Shown here one piece after another: positions 32,355-42,019 of a stretch of DNA of 64,000 bases. Positions within the stretch are counted from its first letter, which is position 1; every line of letters begins with the position of its first letter. The notes below the pieces were generated by a model. That model was not told the origin of the DNA. It saw only the letters and a program-made list of their open reading frames with translations, and ran no database searches. Both the position numbers and the translations under genes were made by a program. The stretch is from Onchidella celtica (taxonomy: Eukaryota > Mollusca > Gastropoda > Systellommatophora > Onchidiidae): positions 42,153,197-42,217,196 of the forward strand of contig OZ007579.1 in the NCBI GenBank assembly GCA_963931925.1, in the 5' to 3' direction.

Positions 32355-32447
<93 letters not shown>
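32318..32447. repeat. (GA)n microsatellite
   Basis: About 130 bp of nearly pure GA dinucleotides with a few GGA interruptions at the left. Reading frames across it (ERER / LSLS) are artefacts. Confidence 0.95.
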
Positions 32448-32450
<3 letters not shown>

Positions 32451-33262
32451 GCTGTTCTTTGTAATAAGATTTAATAGTCCCCCCCCCCCCCCAGCCATGC
32501 CCTTCAGCTTTTCCGACATGGCAAAGAAGCCAAAGTAAAGTCAAGTCACACCAGGCAACTGTCTTCTTGACTGACTTTCCGCTCTGGAATGTGTGGGAGG
32601 TCGTAATTCCTACAATACTGACATAATGCCTTTTAACTTCTTACAAATAGATACTGGAAATCGAGAAAACAAGAAAGAGAGAGGATGTGAAGAGTTTTAA
32701 ACTGGTATTGTATCCAAGTTTTGTTGTTGATCAACAAACCTACCGCTGCGCTTTATTGCCTTTCCCACTGCAGGGATATCGCTAAAAATAGCACATCAAA
32801 GATTGGCACGGGTTTATCTCTGAAATTCGAAACACTGGCTTGCCCCGCCCTCTTTTGTTTTCTTTGACCCCCATCCCCTCCGCGGGGTTCCTTGTGATGC
32901 AGGTAACAAGGAAAGACGACCTGCCTGAGAAGAGACAGGAGTTATCTACTGGAGACGTAGAATGATGCCATCATGACTCCACATGTTGGAGGCGAAGATC
33001 GAGAATGCTGACGACAGCCAATGTAGCACTGCACAGACTGGTGGGGTTTTCGCGTTTTTATTGATGGACTTGCCAGTGTTGATTTTGTTGTTGGCACCGT
33101 TTCTATTGATGCTGTCTACGCCATGCACAGTAGGAATTATGCCGCCAAAAACAAAAGAAACAAACAAAAACACGTCATTGCAAAATCTTCCGGTGGTTAA
33201 CTGAATTAATGAACTCCGCGAGTGATGGGAAATCTGTAGGCCTAATAATGTTTACAAATTAT
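32448..33262. other. No supported gene; open frames around 33.0 kb on both strands
   Basis: Between 32946 and 33204 both strands are open for 70-75 codons. The plus frame would encode a hydrophobic stretch (AFLLMDLPVLILLLAPFLL); the minus frame would encode KTPPVCAVLHWLSSAFS and end in tandem stops. I recognise neither and see no strong splice sites. Confidence 0.35.
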
Positions 33263-33275
33263 GTTCAGTTTTCTT

Positions 33276-33572
33276 TACCCTTAATATGGGTGTACTCTGA
33301 TTTAGTCAGATGTTTTTTCTGTTTGTTGTTCACTGATATGTGACTGGTAGGATGCAAGTCAAAACTTTTGAGTGGGTGGAACAATGGGGGTTGTAACACC
33401 CTCCCCATAGTAGACTCAGAAAAATAATGACAACTTTGAATCATTTCCTGGTGTTGAAATTTTATGTGATTTTGTATTATTTCACACTTTCTAATTTCAT
33501 TTTACAAATGTTATTAATTTGTTGAGGGTTAGATAAAATAAAGCTTGGAAATAATAAAAAAAAAAAAAAAAA
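33276..33572 (+). mobile_element. Retroposed poly(A) transcript fragment with 13-bp target duplication
   Basis: The segment is flanked by a perfect 13-bp direct repeat GTTCAGTTTTCTT (33263-33275 and 33573-33585). It ends in about 17 A residues, with the polyadenylation signal AATAAA at 33537-33542, some 14 nt upstream of the tail. There is no long open frame. This is the structure of a 5'-truncated retrocopy of a polyadenylated RNA, such as a host 3' UTR or a poly(A) SINE, made by L1-like target-primed reverse transcription. The source transcript is not identifiable from the window. Confidence 0.8.
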
Positions 33573-33585
33573 GTTCAGTTTTCTT

Positions 33586-33894
33586 GACTTTTGTCCAGGC
33601 CATGCAAGTTCAGAAAATGTAGCAAAATCCGATTTTCGAATTATTCGCATTTGTACTTTTTGTAAGCATATAAATCCTTGTTATTATATTTCTGAAAAAG
33701 GAAGCAACTGTTTATTTGTTCTGCAGTAAATAATCAATAAACATGTCTTATATTTCGACTTAGAATTCCTTTAATTTTGTACCAAAGTATTAAAACAAGG
33801 AATGACTAACTCATTGAATGCGAGTTTCTACACACTAATACAGTAATCTTGAAAGACTATTTCCACTGTCAAACACGCGCCTGGATGACTGTGT
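33586..33894. other. No gene seen
   Basis: AT-rich spacer between the retrocopy and a nested MITE. Confidence 0.35.
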
Positions 33895-34788
33895 TAAGCT
33901 GGGTGCTCATGTATACGGAAACGAAAACGGCAACGGAAACGTTAAAAACCCTTCAAGTAGTGAAATAGAAAGAATGTTTCGTCACGCCGTTTTGGTACAC
34001 ATGGAAACACACTTTCTTATTACTACTAGCTGAGGTCCCCGGCCCTGCCGGGGATAAATCGGTTTGAATATTGGTTTCAGTTCTGGGTGGTTATTATGGA
34101 CCTGCTTCATCTGGCCTGTTCCTGTTTGTTTATTTTATTTTTGTTTGTTTGTTTTTAAATAAGTCTTACTGCTCTGCCTTTGTGAGTTGACACCCTGCGC
34201 ATCCCGTACAACTGCATGATTTGCGCACGGGTTAGTGTGTTTGATAGTGAACACATCGCAGGTAATGATAACGAAACCTTAAAATGGCGAACCATGACTC
34301 GAAATAGATCTGAATGATGGCGAAACAATAAATTTCCAATAAAAAAAACTACAGCGATTTGAGACTTGTATGCCTACCGATAGTACGTTTTTCAAGGGGC
34401 ATGCTGCATCAGTGCATGCTAGATCTAGCTCTCACAGACACTACTGTGATTATGAATCGAATTCCGGGGCCGGAAGTGGAAAAGCGATTAACAAAGAAAG
34501 AGGTCATAGGTTAACGAACGTACAATTCGCATCAAACGCTCTCGCAAATTTACTGTTCCATTCTTATCGCATTATTGGAATAACTCACGAATCCCATAAG
34601 CTTTTTTATGCCTATGTACATAGGAACACTGGTCAGTATCGTACAATTGTGTGTGCCAAATTTCAGTTCAATACGTCCAGTAGTTTTTGAGTCCATAGGG
34701 AACAAAGGGGTTTTCTTACATTTTTTTTGTATAGATATGATGGATTTTTTGCCGTTTCCGTTTCCGTACGCATGAGAACCCAGCTTTA
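33895..34788. mobile_element. MITE family C copy, split by a later insertion
   Basis: The left terminus AAGCTGGGTGCTCATGTATA with CGGAAACGAAAACGGCAAC is mirrored at the right by GCCGTTTCCGTTTCCGTACG and CATGAGAACCCAGCTTTA. The intact homologue at 46601-46799 is ~199 bp long. Here the same ~185 bp is divided by ~710 bp of another element (about 34025-34734), so the MITE is the older of the two. Confidence 0.75.
34025..34734 (+). mobile_element. Non-autonomous retro-element with ACTAG + CCCGG-hairpin 5' end
   Basis: Begins ACTAGCTGAGGTCCCCGGCC with CCTGCCGGGGATAAATC, a short GC-rich hairpin after ACTAGCTGA. It ends GTGCCAAATTTCAGTTC, CCAGTAGTTTTTGAGTCC and a TTTTGTATAGATATGAT tail. That 3' phrase is a recurrent invertebrate LINE/SINE tail. 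No ORF for EN or RT is present. It interrupts a family C MITE. Related 5' hairpins occur at 36326-36358 (minus), 44859-44895 (plus) and 47944-47979 (minus). Confidence 0.6.
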
Positions 34789-35214
34789 GACTTAAAAACC
34801 TAGGAAAGACTTACATATTCTAATAAATCTAAAATATACCTCACACATCCGAACCATCTGATTTTCTTCTGTCGACCACATGACCTGTGTTGTTACTCAT
34901 ACTTTGAAGTTTTTATATGGACGGAAAGAGATGTACCTTTGTACCAATGTGTACGTGTGTGCTGACCAGTCCGAACTTCGTGACCCAAGTGAGTCAAAGG
35001 CAAAAAGTAGCTCGGAAAAGAGAGAGGTTATCTGGTGGCTAAACGGTCCACACAGAGGTGCTGTCTACCGTAAAATTTATGTCTGCAGTAATTGCACAAC
35101 ACAACAAGCTTTTTGCTTGGTATTCCGGGTACATCTTGGAGTAGCGGACCGTAAACACTAAGCCAGGTGCTAGTAAAGGTGCACAGTTTTGCGTATTCCT
35201 TGGGAAATCCACCC
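34789..35214. other. No gene seen
   Basis: AT-rich spacer. A 93-codon plus frame (34880-35161) has no recognised family or good splice sites. Confidence 0.35.
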
Positions 35215-35219
35215 CCCCC

Positions 35220-35425
35220 CTACCTTTTTGTGGTCACGGCTATGGCGTATATGCTGTACAGACTGGGTTCAGATCTTTATTATTCTTTATTATTTTAAAT
35301 TAACTTGCGCCATAATAACAGTGAATTTAAAATGACCGGGCGTCCTGATTTAATATGTCACAATGGCTAATATGATCGAGAATTTTTTTTGATGTTAGGT
35401 ATTTTATCACGGTCTCGAAAAGGAA
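35220..35425 (-). pseudogene. Diverged duplicate of a coiled-coil-gene exon border
   Basis: 35222-35262 matches 44368-44407, the 5' edge of the exon at 44203-44395 and its acceptor. CCTTTTTGTGGTCACGGCT is identical, followed by TGGCGT..TGCTGTA and GGGTTCA(A/G)A. A second patch, ATGGCTAATA...TTAGGTATTTTATCA at 35367-35410, resembles 44744-44800 in the adjoining intron. On the minus strand the copy keeps a TGTACAG acceptor and reads HIRHSRDHKK against QTRQSRDHKK. It then meets AAAAAG|GTAGGG, so only ~30 coding bases survive. It may be a segmental-duplication relic; use as a mini-exon cannot be excluded. Confidence 0.5.
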
Positions 35426-36027
35426 TCGCCATGCACTGGAAATTTTAATACGTTTTATTACATTGTGTTGTATATTTAGGCCCTGACAATGGTTTTCAAA
35501 TCAGTTTTAAAAATTCAATCGAATTTAATACCAATACGGTATAACTTTTTCATTGATGTTTCAAAGAGTTTTGTCACGGTGATTTGGGATTATATTCATG
35601 TGGCAATTATGGCGTTCAATACTGCGTGTTCTTTAAGTAAAATGCCCAGTGCTCACACTGTGTCTAATGGATGCATAAGTACACAGACTATAGTGATTGG
35701 AGCGAATGTGACAATGTTTTATTACAGTTTTAGAAATAGCAACATGCATCCATAGAAAAGGGCAGGCTTTGGGAGATGTGAAGAAAATGTGTGATAATAC
35801 TGTCGTAATCCAATAACAGGTTATCCCGAGCTTTTGAGATAGAGTTTGGGTTTAAAGTGATATAACGGCCACTTTACGCTTTTGTTTTTTTTTTGACATT
35901 ATCCTACTGTGGGCTAGCTTTCAGCGCCCAGGTTCCAACAAATAAGATCAAATAAACGTGAAGTTAAAACTTTAACAGCAAAAGGCCTGTGCTGTAAAAT
36001 ATGTCCATAATGGGACATGCATTATAT
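35426..36027. other. No gene seen
   Basis: AT-rich spacer. 35577-35604 carries a 28-base sequence (CGGTGATTTGGGATTATATT and eight more) found again without change at 40666-40693. Confidence 0.4.
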
Positions 36028-36290
36028 CATTATCATCGTCAGTTGCCCTGTCTGGAACAGACATTGGCGGTCATGGCTCTCCACTTGGATCTGTCATCAG
36101 CCAACCTCAAGAAGGAGTTGTTGTTGTGACGTTTATTTGTTGCCCATGAATTAAGACTTTCAGTGAAAGTTTTTCTCTATCTACTCCTGCTTTTCCTGCC
36201 TTCGATCTTCCCTGTGACTGCTAGATGTTCGAGGCTCCTGAGGCGACAGATGTGCTCTAGAAATTTCAGTTGCCTCTGTCTTATTGTTTT
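36028..36290 (-). mobile_element. 5'-truncated RTE LINE tail, second copy
   Basis: The minus strand matches 13575-13857: GAGGCAACTGAAATTTC, GCCTCGAACATCTAGCAGTC, AACTTTCACTGAAAGTCTTA, GAGGTTGGCTGATGACAGAT and GACAGGGCAACTGACGATG before an ATGATA-rich tail. It encodes the same RTE C-terminus with breaks and is clearly a relic. Confidence 0.75.
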
Positions 36291-36325
36291 AATTAATGAT
36301 CTTTTTAGATTAATGTATATGTAAA

Positions 36326-36358
36326 TATATCCAGGCAACGCCGGGTGCCCCAGCTAGT
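36326..36358 (-). repeat. ACTAG + CCCGG-hairpin module
   Basis: Reversed, it reads GACTAGCTGGGGCACCCGGC then GTTGCCTGGATATA, the start signature of the element at 34025. The body that should follow is replaced by the RTE tail at 36028-36290, so the module is a stump or a chimaera. Confidence 0.5.
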
Positions 36359-36704
36359 CGTTAATAAACGAACTGACTCACTTGCAAAGTAACCAGCCAA
36401 CCAATGCATACCTATACACTAATCAAGCCAATGTGTTGCTAACTAAGCCAGGTGATGCGAGCTGTAGCAACAGGTAAAACTATCATACAATACACCACAG
36501 CATATATACTATATAAGATAACATGTTTATGACTTGTTTATGAACTGGGAGGTTATGAGGTGTTTATAGATATAAGAATAACTTGGCATGGTGTTCATTC
36601 GGAGCTTATGCTTTATTACCATGGAAACGGACGCGAAGAGAATCAGCAAAGAGACTTTGGATCAGGTAATAGAGTGAGTATAACATGCGAGCCGATACCC
36701 GACC
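36359..36704. other. No gene seen
   Basis: AT-rich spacer; nothing supported. Confidence 0.35.
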
Positions 36705-36934
36705 CCAGTTCTTGTTTGCCCCAACTCCACCTTTCGCACAAGGTTAAACTTTGGCGGCTTTAGTGATTATGATACGGAGTTAGAATGAATCGGAACTGTG
36801 GAACAGTTTGATAAGTGCCACGAAGCATTTAAATAAGTATCACTAGTGTGCCTTTCCTTATGCCTCTACTACATACCGTACTAAAAGGCCTCCAGTTTTT
36901 CAGAAAATGGAGGTAGAACAAACAAGGACCAAGG
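36705..36934. mobile_element. MITE family B, copy 2
   Basis: The left end CCAGTTCTTGTTTGCCCCAA with CTCCACCTTTCGCACAA is mirrored by CAGAAAATGGAGGTAGAACA with AACAAGGACC at the right. The interior GGAGTTAGAAT...CAGTTTGATAAGTGCC is the reversed family marker. Confidence 0.65.
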
Positions 36935-37466
<532 letters not shown>

Positions 37467-37697
37467 CACAAAGTTCAGAAAATATTAATGCTCATACATC
37501 AACGCTTTCGACCTGCGGTGTCTTAGTGCAAACCTGGCAGTAGCCAGAATTTACCTGCTGAGTTTGCATTTGCGTTTTTTGATTCTTTTGGGAGACAACA
37601 GCGATATTATTATTTGAACATTTTTATAATGTTTTCTGGCTTGAATCTAGACATGATGACATACTCAGTGTAAGAGCACCTGTGGGAGATTCTAAGA

Positions 37698-38059
37698 CAG
37701 TCTTTCTGAAGTGGGCTGAGGCATGGCAATATTTTTGTGGGACGCAGGAATTTGTCATAGAAATCTTAATTTCATAACGTATTTTAACTTAACTGTATAG
37801 ATAAACTGTTGTTTGTTTATGTCGTGTTGGTGGTTTCCTTGTTTAACTCCGGGCTCCCGCTGAAGTAAGAAACAGAAAGTTAAACTTAAAATTGAGTTTT
37901 GATTAACTTCTGTTGAACGGATATACACTGAATATATAAAAATTATTTTTAAAAATGCTGTATTATACTGCATACTAACTTTGTCAGATCTTGGTAGGGC
38001 ACACGTATTTTCTTTAAACAGAATTGGGGCTTGGAGACAGGAAAGGTTCAGAAACACTG
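37698..38059 (+). mobile_element. hAT-like non-autonomous element (family hAT-1), copy 2
   Basis: Termini CAGTCTTTCTGAAGTGGG and GGTTCAGAAACACTG are inverted. The 8 bases outside are TTCTAAGA and TTCTAAAT, matching at 6 of 8, with the first six identical. The interior contains GTCGTGTTGGTGGTTTCCTT and aligns along its length with 40979-41347. 362 bp, no transposase. Confidence 0.75.
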
Positions 38060-38329
38060 TTCTAAATACTTGACAAAACTTTGAACACCATTAATAAATT
38101 AACCTTCTCATCTGCTGACATATTCATATTGGGTTTTAAAATGACTCAGAAGTCATTGTGGGTGATCAAATATTCACGATATATAATTATCCTAAACCTC
38201 TGAATCGGCGAAGTGGATAGAGCACTTGGTCCTAGGGCAAGAGATCCTCACTTTGAAACTGAATCCTGTAGGAGCTTTATCCAATCTAACTATAATCTCT
38301 GATAGTATACTAATATAATATAATGTACC
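38060..38329. other. tRNA-like remnant, otherwise nothing
   Basis: 38207-38270 (plus) resembles a decayed tRNA: AAGTGGATAGAGCACTTGG for the D-arm side, then CTCACTTTGAAACTGAATCC at B-box distance. Too worn to call a gene. Confidence 0.3.
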
Positions 38330-38625
38330 GACAAAATACTAAAACAGACTTTATACTACAACCAGAAACATACTAAAACAGGCTCTACACTATGGCCAGA
38401 AATATATTAAAACAGACTCTACATTATAAGCAGAAACTTACTAAAACAGACTCTACATTACAGACAAAAAAACTAGCAAATAGCAAAGCAGTCTCGACAC
38501 TATAACCAGAAATATACTAAAACAGACTCTATTCTAGAAACAATAGCCAGAAACACATTAGAACAGACTCTATACTATAACCAGAAATAGACTAAAATAG
38601 ACTCTATATTGCAGACAATACCCAG
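38330..38625. repeat. Degenerate ~35-bp tandem repeat
   Basis: About eight units of CTAAAACAGACTCTATACTA followed by CAGAAA, with variable spacing and insertions. Confidence 0.65.
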
Positions 38626-40484
38626 ACATTTCAGTATGCCCGGGACGGCAGTTTGTGCGTACGAAAATCCCGATGTACTCCAGATTAAGCAGCAGCATTA
38701 TGTTCAAATGTTCTTTCACTATCACCTCCGATTTACCCCATGTTTAACCTTTTGCCTTTCAGACAGGATGTTTACTGTGCTGAATCAGCCGGGCTAAAAA
38801 CGTGATCATGTTTCAGACTTAGAAAAAACTTCTCGACAGCTAATTATATTTCAGGAACGCATTAAAGAGCTCGAACTTTTGAAACAGAATCGTTTAACCC
38901 TCACTAACTCTGCTGGATCAACGAAAGACGTTGTTTTTATCTGGTTAATTAATGTGAAATAAACATTGTATCGTCATTTTATAAAAGCCAAGACAATCTC
39001 CCCCTTGATTTTTTTCAAGTTGAAATTTACGACAAACTTAAACATGGAATAAGGTTACTTTGGTTACTTTGGTGTAGAACCAGCCTCCTCGCACTCGGGA
39101 CACATCCATACGTGCTCAGCTCTCCGCGCCATCACGTCGGACAAGGTCTTCTCACTAACAACTCCAGTAAGATGTTGATTGAACAGTGGTCTTGCAGTAC
39201 CACACAACCGGCTAAGGTAAAACAGCAAAGGAATGAAACAAACTTGCCTTGACCCATGCCAGTAAACAAAAGATAAACGTCCTTATTTGAAATATGAGGG
39301 CCAACAGCCTTAGGGATACATTATTTTCTATTAAAAAACAACAACAGAAATTAAATTGATTCTTTTGAATTTCAGAATGTTCCTGTGACCCTTAACATGG
39401 ACGAGAATGCAAACGAAAAAACAGAGAAATATACCAAACACGCAGAGAGCAGAATTCCCGAACAGTAAAAACAATTATTTAGACTATTCACAAGCAAATA
39501 AAGCAACGCCAACGGAGAACATCTTTAAAAAAAATTTGAAATAGCATTGCAATATATAGTGTAACAATATTTGACAGCGTTTGACCCAATTAAGGTGTAT
39601 AGTTTTGACAAAATACCTCACTTGACCTTATTTTGTAGGTCTGTTATTTGTTAATATTTTCCTGGATTTTCCCCAGGAATATCGAGTCCTAAATTTTCCC
39701 AATTACAACATTAAAGTAACGAGTATGTGAACAAGCTTTTGATTGAACAAAATACTCAAAGCAGTATGTCCTGGATCTGATATTTGGAAATGAATGTGAC
39801 TGCATAATTTTCGCGTCAAAACAAGAGTTCTGAAGTTTTGTTGCACAACAATCTGTTTTGACTACGTAATTACATCTTGGCACTGTTTTTCCAGTACACA
39901 CCCTTGTGAAGGACGCCTTTTTTCTCTTTGTTCCAGTCTGGTAGCACTCTTACCTGAAACATTTTTGCTATGGCAGAAGTTGGAGTCTATCTTTAAGACA
40001 AACAGTAGATTAAAGGGCAATAATTTAGCGTAAGGTTGCCTGGGACTGAGTTATTTCCCATATTTGATTGAGGGATTCTGCATTTTTGCAGTGTTTTTTT
40101 TTTTTTTATGATCTGATCTATAAAGTGGAAGTAGATTACCAAAACAGCAGAGCTCCCGTGTCTTTTGATCTCTCTGTTGCAGCATCAGAATTGGCATCGG
40201 GGAAATGGAAAGCAAAATTTAATACTGTTTTTAAGAGAAGTTAACTGCGATCTTGAGCCATTTTCTCTTCGAGACTTTGCAGAAAACGATCAAACTTTTC
40301 ACTGCCTGTGCAGCCGACACTTCCACATCCCCAGCTTGAGTAAAAAAGAAATGAAAATCAAGCCAGTATTACTTACATAATACGTAAAAAAAGTAAATAT
40401 CACCTCGCATCCTCAGTGAGCGACAAAGATACACAGGATCTGGTACAGACATCTGATCTTCATATCAAATATCTCTAAGGGAGA
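38626..40484. other. No gene seen
   Basis: About 1.9 kb of AT-rich DNA. I searched the minus strand for downstream exons of the coiled-coil gene and the plus strand for new exons and found none I can support. Confidence 0.4.
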
Positions 40485-40745
40485 TATCATACTAAGCCCG
40501 GAACGACACAGTCAGATGCTGGCAGACAAGACCTGCCCACTATAGTTTCCTATATTTTCTTAGTAAATCAGGGAAAACCTTATCAAGCTGAGCCCGGTCA
40601 GACATAGTTAGCTCCTGGCAGACAAAAAATGCACACCATAATTTCCAATATTTTCCTACTAAATCCGGTGATTTGGGATTATATTCATGTGGCTCCCCTA
40701 TCATACTAAGCCCGGTCAGACACAGTCAGCTTCTGCCATTATTTC
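40485..40745. repeat. Tandem ~95-bp units with a 28-bp intruder
   Basis: Units start at 40485, 40581 and 40699 (the last partial). They carry TATCATACTAAGCCCGGTCA, CACAGTCAG, CTGGCAGACA and TTTCCTATATTTTCTTA. The second unit is longer because it includes the 28-base sequence also present at 35577. A solitary unit lies at 46805-46895. Confidence 0.7.
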
Positions 40746-40978
40746 TTGGGTGTACATTTTGCTGGCAGCGTCTGACTGCGGCGTTCCAGCCTCGTTATGA
40801 GACTTTCCTAAAGAGCACCGTTTTATCTCGCCCGCCAGATTCTACTTCACTGGAACAAGTTTTGACCAAGCGATTTCCCAGCTAACCAAACATCCAAGTC
40901 ACAAGCCAGCCAATCAGTTTAGGTACCTTCAGATATTTTGCCAATTAAATGTCCTTCCAGAGAAAAGTTACCTATTGT

Positions 40979-41347
40979 CAGTGTTTCTCAAGATGGGGGG
41001 CACGACCCCCCCCTCCCCACCACCCCACCTCCAGGTGGGCTGTGGCAATATTGGTGGGGCATGGGATATCAGAAATGGGCCTATGGATGTTTCATAGAAA
41101 CCTTCCTTTCATGGCTTATTTTGAAGTTAACTGGATAGATACAAACATATATTAATTTGTTTACATCGTATTGTTGATTTCCTTGTTAATCCCGAATTAA
41201 AACATCGAACTTAACAGATGCACGACTTTAGTTTGGGACTCTTTTTGTATATACTGTATACTGACTTTATCCGATCATGGTGAGGGGAACGTTTTTTTTT
41301 TTTAAAGTTGGAGTGGGGCGTGGGACAAAACAGGTAGAGAAACACTG
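40979..41347 (+). mobile_element. hAT-like non-autonomous element (family hAT-1), copy 3
   Basis: Termini CAGTGTTTCTCAAG and GTAGAGAAACACTG are inverted. The interior GTTGATTTCCTTGTTAATCC and TTAAAACATCGAACTTAACA links it to 37698-38059 and 9397-9760. The flanking octamers do not match, so the target duplication is lost or the boundaries moved. Confidence 0.65.
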
Positions 41348-41815
41348 GTCCAACCATTCCAGAGCAACTTAATAATTATTATCAGTACCAAATGATGAAA
41401 GTACCAAGTCGATAGTTTGCCAGCTCAGTATATAATTTATAAAGCTTGTTTCACTGTTTTCTTTCTTTTTATTCCACTTTATCTTTATTTTCAAGTAAAG
41501 ATTACAAAATGTGGTTGTATTCACAGTCAGTACAATCAACATGGGTAGACAAATAAACCAAAATATTATGTAGTTGTGAACGGACTCGTGGACAGGCGGA
41601 TAGAAGAAAAAATCAACAGACCCAGGGCGAAATAGTTTGTCAGTTAGACTGACAGAATAAACAACAGATGGATAGAAAGACAAGACTGAAATACAGATTT
41701 AGTAGCTCGGCGATTTGTTTTCCCAATGACTGGCAGACGGATTTCTCAAGTTCAAAATACACCAGAAAAGATTGAAAAGGATTATAAATTTTATGCCGGT
41801 GGACACGACACTTAC

Positions 41816-42019
41816 CTGGCACAGTGGGTGACGTTGCAATGCTTGTGTAGGTGCGACTGTCACGTGACAATAGCTGCAGACTCTCGGTCAGAGACTTGAG
41901 CTTGTCTACCTGTGCACGACTCTCATCCTCCATCTTACGTATCTTATCCTTCAGCTCAATGTTCTCCAGAGCAGCGTCGTCAGCCTGTACTGAAGGGATG
42001 GGAGTTCGATTCTGGAACT
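41816..42019 (-). CDS. Exon 7 of the coiled-coil gene (order seen)
   Basis: 204 nt. Acceptor TCCACAG, donor GCCAG|GTAAGTG. Two leading bases complete the preceding GAG; one base is left over at the end. It encodes FQNRTPIPSVQADDAALENI, then ELKDKIRKMEDESRAQVDKL and SLTESLQLLSRDSRTYTSIA. A further 3' exon must exist, but I did not find it. Confidence 0.75.

Noticed and set aside
32946-33204. Opposed 70-75-codon frames with a hydrophobic segment
   Set aside because: No family recognised, both strands open at once, no strong splice sites; I cannot prefer a strand.
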